64,000 nucleotides of DNA from an uncultured Bacteroides sp. (GCF_963677945.1 NZ_OY782578.1:2943258-3007257), one strand, 5' to 3'; shown: positions 7,741-16,977, counted from the first letter of the stretch. Made by a program: numbers and translations. The notes: generated from the sequence alone by a model not told the origin.

Positions 7741-8235
7741 TCATAATTGCTTTGTTTAACTTGAATAACAGAACCAAATAACTTCAGATTCGACCGTTTT
7801 TACTTTATAAGAATCAATCCTAAAATTTGATTTTTACAAAAAATAGTTAGCTTGAAAATACAGAGATCAATCAGATCAATTCTAAAGAATTTTTTATGGA
7901 TTGTCTTTAATTGAACTTGATAACTGTCTTAATTACACAAATTCTTTCGTATAAAAGTAGCAGATAGATTTAATTAGTAGCAGATGAATGGACAATATTT
8001 TTTATCTGCTACTGCCCCAAAAGCTTTTTGATAAAGGTTCTCAGGATTTTTAGTAGCAGGTGGAAGATGTTTTTGAGTAAATATTTGTTTGATGGTAGCT
8101 CAATAAATATTTGAAGCATGAATAAACAGTTTTAGCCCAATACGATTAATCAAATAAAAGGTCTGATAACTATTTGTTAAGGGTACTCCCATCCGTTTTT
8201 CTTACGTATTCATCAAACTGAATTCTATAAAAAAA
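7741..8235. other. Gene-free stretch with repeated AGTAGCAGAT motifs
   Basis: No coding region found. The motif AGTAGCAGAT occurs at 7956-7965 and 7976-7985, inverted as ATCTGCTACT at 8004-8013, and imperfectly (TAGTAGCAGG) at 8051-8060. The second and third form a 9-10 bp hairpin stem with an 18-base loop. Nothing else recognisable; probably decayed DNA continuing from the transposase remnants. Confidence 0.5.
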
Positions 8236-8267
8236 CAGATCGTTACAAGAAAACTTGCAACGATCTG
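8236..8267 (-). terminator. Terminator after the sodium/sugar symporter gene
   Basis: Long stem CAGATCGTT.CAAG/CTTG.AACGATCTG with loop AAAA and one mismatch. On the minus strand it is followed by seven T. It lies about 50 bases past the symporter stop codon. Confidence 0.85.
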
Positions 8268-8318
8268 CTATTATTTATATTTTTTCATCTAAACCTGTAA
8301 CGGTTTAGAACTAGTAAA

Positions 8319-9956
8319 TTACCAGAAGTAAATGTAGAACAATACACAAATTGCAACTACGCCGAGTGATGTAAGGACATCTGCTTTACTCCAACTTGAA
8401 CGTGTTTCAGCAATTTGTTCAGGACTCTGAGTTAAGAAAGTAATTCCTTTAAGTTGTTCTTCAGTAGCACTAGGTGTAAAGTAGCTAATTACGTACATAA
8501 GAACCATAGTGAATAAGAACAAGAAAATACTAAAGTGTAACCAGTTAATTGCAAGGATCTGTCCGAAGATACTGTCTGCTGGTATGCTACTTGAGAATAC
8601 CATAAGAGTTAAACGAGATAATCCGATTAAGAAACCAATAAGTAATCCATATTCTCCAGCCTTAGGAGTTACTCTCTTAGTGAATACACCCAAGGTAAAT
8701 ACAGCTGCAATTGCCGGAGCAATAAGCGATTGTACATTCTGAAGATATTCATAAAGAACATTTCCTAAACCTCTCATGATTGGAATCCAAACTAATCCTA
8801 AAAGTACTACAGTAATAGTTGCAATACGACCTACCCAAACAAGACGTTTTTCACTTGCATTAGGATGTTTAATCTTGTAGAAGTCAATAGTAAATAGAGT
8901 TGCTGATGAATTAAAGTGAGCAGCTAATGATGTTACTAGCGCTGCGATGAATCCTACAGTAACAAGTCCTTTAGCACCAATTGGTAATAAGTTAACTACC
9001 ATGCTACCAAATGCTTTATCATTAGAATCAAAATTAAATCCATCTACACCTTTAGCTTTCAATGCTGCTGCGATCATACCAGGAATAAGGAACATGAAAA
9101 CAGGAAGCACTTTTAAGTATCCTGCAAATATTGTACCTCTACGTGCATTTTTTAAGTCTTTTGCAGCAAGAACACGTTGTACAATATGTTGGTCAGTACA
9201 CCAGTACCAGAATCCAATGATAGCTGCACCAACGATAACTCCAACACCAGGGAATTGGCTATAGAAAGGATCTGCTGGATCTGAGTGAATTAAGTGTCTT
9301 TTTTCTCCCATGAAAGCCCAGATGGCGTTCCATCCGTCAATAATTCCACCATCACCTAGTTTATACATTCCTAAGAACAAAATAGAGAAAGCACCAATGA
9401 TCAGGATAGGTGTTTGAATTACAGATATCATCATAATACCTTTCATACCTCCAAGAACACTGAAAATACCGGTAAGAAGAACTAATCCGATTGCGCCATA
9501 CCAGAAGTCGATTCCCATAATTGTTTCAAGGAAAATACCTCCAGTGAAAGCTGTTACAGATACTTTAGTCAATACATAACTGATAAGAGTAATAATAGAC
9601 AAGGTTGAACTTGTGTTTTGATTAAAACGTCTCGATAGGAATTCCGGCATAGTAAATACTTTACTGTGAGCATAAAATGGAACAAATACCCATCCTAAGA
9701 TAAGAATCATCCAGCCTTGCATTTCCCAGTGTGCCATTGCCATACCGTTTTGTGCACCTGCACCTGCTAAACCAACTAAGTGCTCAGATCCGATGTTTGC
9801 TGCAAATATTGCGGCACCAACCGTTAGCCAAGTTTCACTACGTCCTGAAAGAAAAAAATCACTTGTGTTGCCTGTTTTATTTTTCATAACCCAAATACAA
9901 ATACCAATGAGGGCCACGATAAATAAGGCAATAATAGTCCAATCTAAAAATGCCAT
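8319..9956 (-). CDS. Sodium/sugar symporter, SSS family (SGLT-like)
   Basis: A 545-residue inner-membrane protein with about 14 hydrophobic segments. Family features are DFFLSGRSETWLTVGAA, the TM1 motif AANIGSEHLVGLAGAGA, FTMPEFLSRRFN, and GFWYWCTDQHIVQRVLAAKD, which resembles the glucose/galactose symporter vSGLT group. It imports a sugar with sodium; the exact sugar cannot be told from sequence. The C-terminus ends with a final membrane helix (LGVVAICVLFYIYFW), normal for the group. It diverges from the FucP-like MFS gene across a 382-base shared regulatory region, so the two sugar importers may be co-regulated. Confidence 0.9.
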   Translation of the reverse strand: MAFLDWTIIALFIVALIGICIWVMKNKTGNTSDFFLSGRSETWLTVGAAIFAANIGSEHLVGLAGAGAQNGMAMAHWEMQGWMILILGWVFVPFYAHSKVFTMPEFLSRRFNQNTSSTLSIITLISYVLTKVSVTAFTGGIFLETIMGIDFWYGAIGLVLLTGIFSVLGGMKGIMMISVIQTPILIIGAFSILFLGMYKLGDGGIIDGWNAIWAFMGEKRHLIHSDPADPFYSQFPGVGVIVGAAIIGFWYWCTDQHIVQRVLAAKDLKNARRGTIFAGYLKVLPVFMFLIPGMIAAALKAKGVDGFNFDSNDKAFGSMVVNLLPIGAKGLVTVGFIAALVTSLAAHFNSSATLFTIDFYKIKHPNASEKRLVWVGRIATITVVLLGLVWIPIMRGLGNVLYEYLQNVQSLIAPAIAAVFTLGVFTKRVTPKAGEYGLLIGFLIGLSRLTLMVFSSSIPADSIFGQILAINWLHFSIFLFLFTMVLMYVISYFTPSATEEQLKGITFLTQSPEQIAETRSSWSKADVLTSLGVVAICVLFYIYFW

Positions 9957-10338
9957 AATGTTATTACGTGTTTAAAGTAAATATTATATTATATAAAATT
10001 TGTTCTTTCTAATTCTTCAAATGATTTTCTTAATATTAATAATACATAAACGACGAGTTAATAAATAAAGCTTGTTATTATCTATAAAAACATACTGATT
10101 TTAACGCTTCAAAATATCGGTTAATCATTAATATTAGTTCATGAGACAAAAATAATAATTAGTGTAAACAGTACACTTATTTTTCGCATGTTATATAACA
10201 TACTTCATCTATAATCTATAAAAAAGTGAGAATCACATTGAATATTTTGTAGATAATATTGTTTTTTTTCTTGTTTTATAAAGAAATAGTAACGATTTTT
10301 GGGCCTGTTTTAAATATAATTGAATAATACAAAATGAA
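9957..10338. promoter_or_regulatory. Divergent regulatory region between the two sugar transporter genes
   Basis: No gene in these 382 bases. Two candidate operator palindromes stand close together: AGTGTA-N5-TACACT at 10161-10177 and the perfect 14-base ATGTTATATAACAT at 10188-10201. I could not place a confident TTTG/TAnnTTTG promoter for either gene. The palindromes are what the sequence shows; an operator role is inferred. Confidence 0.4.
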
Positions 10339-11565
10339 ATGAAAACAAAAGATTCTATTTTTAGTGCACCAAACGGGAAATCATATTTAATACCTTTTAT
10401 TCTTGTTACTAGTTTATTTTTATTATGGGGATTTGCTCATGGTCTTTTAGATGTACTGAATAAACATTTTCAAGGAACTTTTAATATGACTAAAGCTGAA
10501 TCAGGGCTGGTTCAGTTTTCAACTTATATAGCTTATTTTGTAATGGCACTTCCTGCTGGTCTATTTATGAAAAAGTATGGTTATAAATGGGGAATTATTC
10601 TTGGTCTATTTCTATTTGCCTTAGGTTCCTTTGCATTTATTCCTGCAGCTTTTGTTGATTCTGCTGTACCATTTTTAATTGCTCTTTTTGTAATAGCTTG
10701 TGGACTTTGTATTTTAGAAACCGCTGCTAATCCATATTCTACAGTTCTCGGCCCACAAGAATCGAGTGCTCAAAGACTTAATCTATCTCAATCTTTTAAT
10801 GGTTTGGGCTGGGTATTAGGACCACTTGTTGGTGGAGCTTTAATTTTTGGAGCTGATGAAAAAGACAAATTTGCTCCTACTCTACCTTATATATTAGTCG
10901 GATCTGTAGTAATTGTTGTTGCTATATTATTTTTAATTGTTAAGCTGCCAAATATTCAGGAAAAAAATGAAGATGAAGCAAAAGAAGAAATTGAGGCTTC
11001 TTCTGCAGGAGTTCGTTCTATATGGAGTCATCGTCATTTTGTTTTAGCAATTATAGCGCAATTTTTGTATTGCGCCGCACAAACGGGCATTTTTGCTTTC
11101 TTCATTAATTATGTAATGGAACTTGATTCAAATCTAACTAAGCAAACAGCATCGCAAATGTTATCACTTGGAGGAATGGCAGCTTTAATGATTGGACGTT
11201 TATCCGGAAGTTTTATTATGAAATGGGCAGCACCAAATAAGTTATTGGCTCTGTATGCTCTGATTAATACTGTCTGTATGATTTTGGTTATGATGTCTTT
11301 GGATGGATTATCATTAGCAGCACTTTATTGCTCTTTCTTCTTTATGTCAATTATGTTTCCTACTATATTTGCTCTTGGATTAAAAGGAATGGGTACTTTA
11401 ACAAAAAAAGCATCCTCTTTTATTGTGATGGGAGTTGCTGGTGGTGCATTTAGCCCTATTTTAATGGGATATATTGGTGAATCAAATATGGCTATTGGAT
11501 TCGTTGTTCCTCTAATTAGTTTTATTTATATACTTTTTTATGCTTTAAAAGGTTACAAATTATAA
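10339..11565 (+). CDS. Sugar MFS transporter, FucP/GluP family
   Basis: A 408-residue major facilitator with about 12 hydrophobic helices. The FucP/GluP group signatures are FLLWGFAHGLLDVLNKHFQ near residue 30, then SGLVQFSTYIAYFVMALPAG, the ETAANPY segment near 129 and RLNLSQSFNGLGWVLGPLVGG near 146. These carriers import fucose, glucose or galactose with protons; the substrate is not determined here. It diverges from the SSS symporter gene and is followed by a large hairpin at 11596-11641. Confidence 0.9.
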   Translation: MKTKDSIFSAPNGKSYLIPFILVTSLFLLWGFAHGLLDVLNKHFQGTFNMTKAESGLVQFSTYIAYFVMALPAGLFMKKYGYKWGIILGLFLFALGSFAFIPAAFVDSAVPFLIALFVIACGLCILETAANPYSTVLGPQESSAQRLNLSQSFNGLGWVLGPLVGGALIFGADEKDKFAPTLPYILVGSVVIVVAILFLIVKLPNIQEKNEDEAKEEIEASSAGVRSIWSHRHFVLAIIAQFLYCAAQTGIFAFFINYVMELDSNLTKQTASQMLSLGGMAALMIGRLSGSFIMKWAAPNKLLALYALINTVCMILVMMSLDGLSLAALYCSFFFMSIMFPTIFALGLKGMGTLTKKASSFIVMGVAGGAFSPILMGYIGESNMAIGFVVPLISFIYILFYALKGYKL

Positions 11566-11595
11566 AATAAATTAACAAACTGAACTTACAAATAT

Positions 11596-11641
11596 ACAGT
11601 GCACCCCAAAAGTTTTAAATTTAACTTTTGGGGTGCACTGT
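11596..11641. repeat. 46-base perfect-arm hairpin after the MFS gene
   Basis: Two perfectly complementary 19-base arms (11596-11614, beginning ACAGTGCACCCC, and 11623-11641, ending GGGGTGCACTGT) around an 8-base AT-rich loop. It can act as a rho-independent terminator for the MFS gene, although the run after it (TTATATT) is a poor U-tract. The arm sequence TGCACCCCAAAAGTT resembles terminal inverted repeats of IS3-family (IS150-group) elements as I remember them, so it could be two element ends left face to face. Confidence 0.75.
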
Positions 11642-11792
11642 TTATATTGAAACACATGTTTGAAGAGAAGCTGCATACAGTTTCTTAAGTAAAAAAAGTG
11701 CGAACACTAATTGTTCTAAATTGTAGAATGAACTTTATTTGTTTAAAGTTGTTTTTATTAAAAATTGCATAAGATAATTAAATAGAGCAACT

Positions 11793-12218
11793 ATGATATA
11801 TAATTTTTTATTTTCATCGGAGCCTCGAGATACAAAAAACTCTGTTTTATTGTTGATTGCCAGAATTATTTTTGGTTCATTGCTCCTATATCATGGAATT
11901 CAAAAATTAGGTTCATTTTCAGAGCTTTCATCTTCATTTCCTGATCCATTAGGTATAGGAAACCAGTTATCTCTTAGTTTAGTTATTTTTGGAGAGTTAG
12001 TTTGTTCTTTGGGATTTATTTTTGGACTATTATACAGGCTGGTAATGATTCCTATGATTTTTACTATGGGAATAGCTTTTTTTGTATTTCACAGTCAAGA
12101 CCCTTTTGTTATTAAAGAACTTTCTTTTAATTATTTAATTGTGTATTTAATAATGTATGTTATCGGCCCTGGTAAATTTACTATTGATCGTTTTTTATTT
12201 TTTAAGAAAAGAAAGTAA
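11793..12218 (+). CDS. DoxX family membrane protein
   Basis: A 141-residue inner-membrane protein with four hydrophobic segments. DoxX features are LLIARIIFGSLLLYHGIQKL (residues about 20-39), a middle segment SLSLVIFGELVCSLGFIFGL and a charged C-terminal tail KKRK. DoxX-like proteins are small quinone- or redox-associated membrane proteins, mostly of unknown role. It is a single gene, about 90 bases before the DUF3332 gene in the same direction. Confidence 0.82.
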   Translation: MIYNFLFSSEPRDTKNSVLLLIARIIFGSLLLYHGIQKLGSFSELSSSFPDPLGIGNQLSLSLVIFGELVCSLGFIFGLLYRLVMIPMIFTMGIAFFVFHSQDPFVIKELSFNYLIVYLIMYVIGPGKFTIDRFLFFKKRK

Positions 12219-12308
12219 GTGAAATTTTGCTTTTACTAATCAATTTTAAATTAAAAAATATATATATTTGCGTTTTCTTATTATAGTATTAACTAAAAAA
12301 ATAGAACG

Positions 12309-12857
12309 ATGAGAAGAAGTAAAATGACTTTGGCTTTAGCTATAATTCTTAGCGGTAGCTTTATGTTTAGTTCATGTGTTGGATCTTTTACTCTATTTAA
12401 CAAATTGGTTTCATGGAATCAGAATGTAAGCGATAAGTTCGTTAACGAAGTAGTATTTCTTGCATTAAATATTGTGCCGGTATATGGAGTTTGCTATTTA
12501 GCAGATGCTTTGGTAATAAATTCTATAGAATTTTGGTCTGGTTCAAACCCAATGGCAAAAGTTGGTGATATAAAGAAAGTAAAAGGTGAAAATGGTGACT
12601 ACACTGTTGAAACATTAAAGAATGGTTATTCTATCACAAAAGATGGAAAGAGCATGGATTTATTGTTCAACGAAGAATCTCAGACTTGGAATGTGGTGTC
12701 TGAAGGTGTTAACACTGAATTGATGAAAATGAAAAAGGATGGAACAGTTCAGCTATATTTGCCAAATGGTGGTTCAATGAATGTAACTCTTGATGCTCAA
12801 GGATTAACTGCCGCTCGTCAGGCTACAATGAGTAATGCATTTTTTGCAGCAAGATAA
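12309..12857 (+). CDS. DUF3332 family lipoprotein
   Basis: A 182-residue protein with a signal peptide and lipobox (SGSFMFSSC, Cys23). The following segment VGSFTLFNKLVSWNQNVSDKFVNE, a hydrophobic stretch around residues 49-65, and NPMAKVGDIKKVKG match DUF3332 as I recall it. The second half looks like a small beta domain (GDYTVETLKNGYSITKDG). Function unknown; the location is probably the outer membrane or periplasm. A -7 box TATATTTG lies at 12263-12270 and a hairpin terminator follows, so it is a single-gene unit. Confidence 0.78.
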   Translation: MRRSKMTLALAIILSGSFMFSSCVGSFTLFNKLVSWNQNVSDKFVNEVVFLALNIVPVYGVCYLADALVINSIEFWSGSNPMAKVGDIKKVKGENGDYTVETLKNGYSITKDGKSMDLLFNEESQTWNVVSEGVNTELMKMKKDGTVQLYLPNGGSMNVTLDAQGLTAARQATMSNAFFAAR

Positions 12858-12882
12858 ATATATTTATAGATATTAGATATAA

Positions 12883-12917
12883 AAAGATGGAGTTGGCTTT
12901 AAGTCAACCCCATCTTT
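12883..12917 (+). terminator. Terminator after the DUF3332 gene
   Basis: Stem AAAGATGG/CCATCTTT plus inner GTTG/CAAC pairs, with the 3' side running into TTTCTGTTT. Confidence 0.75.
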
Positions 12918-12964
12918 CTGTTTAATAACATTTTAGATATTTTCAGTTATTCGCTTAATATCCA

Positions 12965-12972
12965 TAAATTTG
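12965..12972 (+). promoter_or_regulatory. -7 box TAAATTTG deciding the next gene's start
   Basis: TAAATTTG fits TAnnTTTG. It overlaps a possible TTG start codon at 12970, which would therefore not be in the transcript. This supports translation from the ATG at 13009. Confidence 0.6.
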
Positions 12973-13008
12973 CGTTTTAGCGATTCGATAAAGCATAATT
13001 ATACTTTC

Positions 13009-13428
13009 ATGAAAAAGGTAAATCAACTTATTCTTTTAACTCTAGTTTCTTTTGTTTCAGCATGTAGTCAGACACCTCAAGATAAGGCGGAGGATGCAGC
13101 CATAAGATTTTCAAAGGCTATGTATAGTTTGAATTTTGATGAAGCGAAAGAGTTTTGTACTCCAGATGCAGAAAAAATCCTTGTCTTTATAGCTTCTAAT
13201 ACGAATGATGAAGACCTGAATACATTGAAAAAAGCAGGAGATGTGAAAGTGTCGGTTATCGAAAGTACTGTTTATCCAGGAGATTCAACGGCTACTGTTA
13301 ATCTCAAAATCTCAAACTACGTTCAGCTAAACATGATGGGTGGAAAACCTACTATTGAAAAAGAAAAAGAAGAAAAGGTAGATTTAGTGAGAATTAATGA
13401 TAGATGGTTGGTAGATTTACACAACTAG
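13009..13428 (+). CDS. Small lipoprotein, DUF4878/NTF2-like
   Basis: From ATG 13009 the protein is 139 residues. It has a signal peptide MKKVNQLILLTLVSFVSAC with the lipobox cysteine at residue 19, then a helix (AEDAAIRFSKAMYSLNFDEAKEF) followed by beta strands ending in DLVRINDRWLVDLHN. This layout, with the closing W after a beta strand, is that of DUF4878-type NTF2-like lipoproteins. I chose this start because an upstream TTG falls inside the -7 promoter box. Function unknown. Confidence 0.7.
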   Translation: MKKVNQLILLTLVSFVSACSQTPQDKAEDAAIRFSKAMYSLNFDEAKEFCTPDAEKILVFIASNTNDEDLNTLKKAGDVKVSVIESTVYPGDSTATVNLKISNYVQLNMMGGKPTIEKEKEEKVDLVRINDRWLVDLHN

Positions 13429-13490
13429 CAATGATGTGCAATGTAAAATAGATAATTCCGTTTTTCTAATTGCTCAATGCTGCCAAATAT

Positions 13491-13519
13491 AATCTCAAAG
13501 GAAAATTCCTTTTGAGATT
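13491..13519. terminator. Hairpin between convergent genes
   Basis: Near-perfect inverted repeat AATCTCAAAGGAA/TTCCTTTTGAGATT with a one-base bulge and a tiny loop. It lies between the small lipoprotein gene and the convergent tamL gene and may terminate both, though T-runs are weak. Confidence 0.5.
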
Positions 13520-13678
13520 ACATTTAATATAGCCGATAGTTAGGTTTTTTTTGCACCGAACTTTTCCTCTATATATTTAAAAATACCGCTGTAATATAAC
13601 CTTTGAAATAAAAAATCAATTTATTCCTTTCTCTATACTTGCAGATTCTGTATATTTCAATATCGTTCAGAAGGTCCA

Positions 13679-16000
13679 TTAGAATGGATAACCTACAGCA
13701 AAATGAAAGGCAAAATCACGGCTAAAATCCGGACTAAATATTGGATATCTTTCTTTTCCGGAAGAATATGCCGGATTGACAGCCTTCATACCTCCATCAA
13801 AACGAAGTACAAAATAATCGAAGTCTAAACGTAATCCTAAGCCATAAGCAAATGCTATCTCTTTATAAAATTTATTGATTTTGAAAGCACCTCCCGGCTG
13901 ATTTTCATAATCCCGGATTGTCCATATATTCCCTGCATCAATGAATGCTGCTCCTTGAACTTTCCAGAACAATTTACTACGATACTCCATGCTTAAATCT
14001 AATTTCAAATCTCCCGACTGGGTTAGATAATTAATGTTATTATCCGCTCCTTTATAGCTTCCGGGACCAAGAGTTCTTACAGACCACCCACGTACACTAT
14101 TGGCTCCACCTGAGAAGTATCTTTTTTCGAGAGGGAGTACTGTTGTATTTCCATAAGGATAAGCAACTCCAAATGCTGCATGGAAGGCAAACGAATTTCT
14201 TTTGTCTATTTCAACGTTTTTGGCGAAATCAAAATCGCCTTTTACATATTGAGCATAGGCAATATTCAGAACGGAGTAATCTCCATTTTCTGTTTTTTGC
14301 TGATTAACAAGCTTTGATATGCCATATAACAGATTGCCTGCAGATTCCAGATTTATACGTACTGAATATGAATTAGAAGCTGTTGTGTTATTCTGCATTG
14401 TTCCCCCAATACTATTGTAATAATAGCTGTATCCGCTACGTACAATTAAGTGATTATCATAATTATATTGGAAAATTGAATTGGCTTTATCCAGATAATC
14501 TTGTCTAAACTTAGGTGAAATCCATGGAAGGTAAATGTAACTAATATCCAGCAAATCAATACGATGCTGAACCTTTTGTCTGCGTTGTGCCCATTTATAA
14601 CTCCATGAAGCCGAAGCAATAGTACGTGAAAACTCCGGCCGTAACTGGTAACTATACTGCATGCCAAATTCTGTTGTGGCACGAATGCTTCGGGTAAAGT
14701 TCTCCGAAAGAAATGGAAACAAGAAACTTGGGAAATTAATGCTGGTTTCAGCGCCGTATTCGGTATAGTTATCATTATTGCCGTAAGCTCCCTGGAGTCC
14801 GGAAATTGCTTCGTAGGCACCGCGAACCTTAAACATAAACGACTCCGATCCTTTAAATAAGTTTCTGTGGTTGAACGAAATAGAAGCAGCCGCTCCTAAA
14901 TCTCCTGAAGAGTTAGTTCCTTCCAATTCAAATGCTACAGACTTATGCTTGCTTTTAGTCAGCAATACATAACAATCAAGTTTTGAACTATCTGCTATTT
15001 GAGTTTCGAAAAAACGAATATTGGAATACTTTATGGCAGATAATCTGCCTAAAGATGAATAAGTATTCTGAACAGCACGTTCACTAAACAATCTGTTAGG
15101 ATGTATATACGTATTTTCTGTAAGAACTTTAGGACGTAAGTACAATTTATCTTTATAATAAATTGGATAGCCTTTATAATGAATTGAGTCGTTTATCTCA
15201 ATACTACTTAATGCTGACGACTGAAGAACGTCATAATCCGTAATAAAGTTAACTTTATTTATCCGGTATTGACTATGATTTCTGAGCTCATCAGTAGCAC
15301 TTGCTTTATAAAGAAGCAAATGCATGGTTAAGTTTACCTGATATGTATTACGAACAGTGTCGGCTGTAAAAGTAATATACTCTTTGTTGAACTTATAATA
15401 TCCTTTATTAATCAAACTATTAACTATTCGTTGACGTTCGGCATCGAGTACATTGATATCAAACAACATACCCTTACTTAGTTTCGTCTCGGCAGAGTCT
15501 TTTTTAAGAATAGCTTCGATGCCTTTGTCTCTTATATCATATTTCAAGCTTTTTACGATATAAGGTTTTCCAGGAACAATTGTGTAAGTCAGATTAAGTT
15601 TCTTTTTCGAAATTTTCTTGCTTGACTTTACTGTAGCACTCATATATCCTTGATTATTAAGTGCTTTTTTTATTTCTTGCTGAGATCTGATATCCAATCC
15701 TTCATCATACAAAACGGGCCCATCTCCTAACCTGCGCCACATTCTGTTTATCCATTTAGAAGAATCTCTTCCTGATAAGTTATAGGTATAAAGAGGCACT
15801 TTGATTAAACTAAACCATTTGGAATTAGGATTCTGGCGAACATAGCTTTTAAACGGTGTAGGTTTCACTTCACTTTGTTCAGAAACAATATTTACTTCGT
15901 TTAGCAAATAAGATCCGTTGGGTACGAACTTAGTGAGTGAACATGAAGCTAATGCTAATAATGCAAGAGAAAATATATAAATTTGGGAGTTTCTTTTCAT
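13679..16000 (-). CDS. tamL: Lipidated BamA/TamA-family outer membrane protein (TamL)
   Basis: A 773-residue Omp85-superfamily protein. A signal peptide with lipobox LLALASC (Cys20) precedes POTRA-like segments (about 25-330, for example PYIVKSLKYDI and GMLFDINVLDAERQRIVNSL). A C-terminal beta-barrel from about residue 360 includes the Omp85 motif FSGGANSVRGW near 630 and ends in aromatic HFAVGYPF. In Bacteroidota this lipidated form is called TamL and is thought to assist outer-membrane protein assembly or envelope lipid traffic. No TamB partner gene is next to it here. It diverges from the SpoU-type methyltransferase gene. Confidence 0.85.
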   Translation of the reverse strand: MKRNSQIYIFSLALLALASCSLTKFVPNGSYLLNEVNIVSEQSEVKPTPFKSYVRQNPNSKWFSLIKVPLYTYNLSGRDSSKWINRMWRRLGDGPVLYDEGLDIRSQQEIKKALNNQGYMSATVKSSKKISKKKLNLTYTIVPGKPYIVKSLKYDIRDKGIEAILKKDSAETKLSKGMLFDINVLDAERQRIVNSLINKGYYKFNKEYITFTADTVRNTYQVNLTMHLLLYKASATDELRNHSQYRINKVNFITDYDVLQSSALSSIEINDSIHYKGYPIYYKDKLYLRPKVLTENTYIHPNRLFSERAVQNTYSSLGRLSAIKYSNIRFFETQIADSSKLDCYVLLTKSKHKSVAFELEGTNSSGDLGAAASISFNHRNLFKGSESFMFKVRGAYEAISGLQGAYGNNDNYTEYGAETSINFPSFLFPFLSENFTRSIRATTEFGMQYSYQLRPEFSRTIASASWSYKWAQRRQKVQHRIDLLDISYIYLPWISPKFRQDYLDKANSIFQYNYDNHLIVRSGYSYYYNSIGGTMQNNTTASNSYSVRINLESAGNLLYGISKLVNQQKTENGDYSVLNIAYAQYVKGDFDFAKNVEIDKRNSFAFHAAFGVAYPYGNTTVLPLEKRYFSGGANSVRGWSVRTLGPGSYKGADNNINYLTQSGDLKLDLSMEYRSKLFWKVQGAAFIDAGNIWTIRDYENQPGGAFKINKFYKEIAFAYGLGLRLDFDYFVLRFDGGMKAVNPAYSSGKERYPIFSPDFSRDFAFHFAVGYPF

Positions 16001-16102
16001 ATAAAGTTGTCTAACTACAATTATTGGACTTACAAATATAGCTTTATTAAAAATATCTTTTTAGCTTTGCTTCAAAATATTTATAAATTAACTACATTAT
16101 TA

Positions 16103-16855
16103 ATGATTAGCAAGAATAAAATTAAATATATTCATTCATTAGAACTTAAGAAAAATCGTAAGGAAGATAATGTTTTTGTTGCTGAAGGACACAAGCTGGT
16201 TGGCGATTTATTAGGTAATTTTTCATGCCAGTATTTAGCTGCTACGCAAGAATGGTGGAATGAAAATCCATCTGCTAAAGCCGATGAGATGGCCATTGTA
16301 ACTAATGAGGAGTTATCAAAAGCGAGCTTTCTTAAAACTCCACAAAGCGTATTGGCCATTTTTGAACAAGATAATTCTCCTGTGGATTTATCGATAATTA
16401 GTAATTCTCTTTGTCTGGCACTTGACGATATTCAGGATCCTGGAAATCTTGGTACAATAATCAGACTGGCTGATTGGTTTGGTATTGAACACATCTTCTG
16501 TTCTCCTAATACTGTAGATGTTTATAATCCAAAAGCAATTCAGGCAACTATGGGAGGTATTGCCCGCGTTAAGTTACACTATGGATCATTACTTGAATTA
16601 ATTACTCAGTTAGATAATTATCCTGTTTATGGAACATTTCTTAATGGGGATAATATTTATTCTAAGGAACTGTCTCCTACTGGGTTGATTGTTATGGGAA
16701 ATGAAGGGAATGGAATAAGCCCGGAAGTTGAGCGATTAATAAATCAAAGACTTTATATACCCAACTACCCTCAAAATAGGGCTACTTCGGAATCTTTAAA
16801 TGTTGCCATTGCTACTTCAATAGTATGTGCTGAATTCAGACGCCGGATACTTTGA
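16103..16855 (+). CDS. SpoU (TrmH) family RNA 2'-O-methyltransferase
   Basis: From MISKNKIKYIHSLELKKNRK the protein is 250 residues. It has an N-terminal RNA-binding substrate domain (FVAEGHKLV near 25) and a SPOUT methyltransferase domain with the three family motifs: LDDIQDPGNLGTIIRLADWF, VMGNEGNGISPE, and IPNYPQNRATSESLNVAIA. It methylates a ribose in rRNA or tRNA using SAM. The open frame extends back to 15983, but that region overlaps the tamL start and lacks family similarity, so I start at 16103. The TGTACA array lies just after its stop. Confidence 0.9.
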   Translation: MISKNKIKYIHSLELKKNRKEDNVFVAEGHKLVGDLLGNFSCQYLAATQEWWNENPSAKADEMAIVTNEELSKASFLKTPQSVLAIFEQDNSPVDLSIISNSLCLALDDIQDPGNLGTIIRLADWFGIEHIFCSPNTVDVYNPKAIQATMGGIARVKLHYGSLLELITQLDNYPVYGTFLNGDNIYSKELSPTGLIVMGNEGNGISPEVERLINQRLYIPNYPQNRATSESLNVAIATSIVCAEFRRRIL

Positions 16856-16882
16856 AGCATTGTAGAATAAATATTTGTTGCT

Positions 16883-16954
16883 TGTACAAAAGAATGTAAT
16901 CTTCTGTACAAAACAATTCATTCTTTTGTACAGAAGAATGAATTGTTTTGTACA
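16883..16954. repeat. TGTACA array, copy 2 (four palindromes, 22-base period)
   Basis: TGTACA at 16883-16888, 16905-16910, 16927-16932 and 16949-16954, exactly 22 bases apart. The second and third spacers are reverse complements at 15 of 16 positions, so 16905-16954 is a nearly perfect 50-base palindrome that could extrude as a long hairpin. It lies between two convergent genes, 28 bases after one stop and 24 before the other. Confidence 0.93.
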
Positions 16955-16977
16955 AAGATATATAATTATTTCAGGGA

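Noticed and set aside
12970-13008. TTG start for the small DUF4878-like lipoprotein
   Set aside because: It falls inside the -7 promoter element, and the signal peptide starts at the ATG at 13009.
15983-16102. 40-residue N-terminal extension of the SpoU methyltransferase
   Set aside because: It overlaps the tamL start, has no family similarity, and the ATG at 16103 begins the recognised domain.
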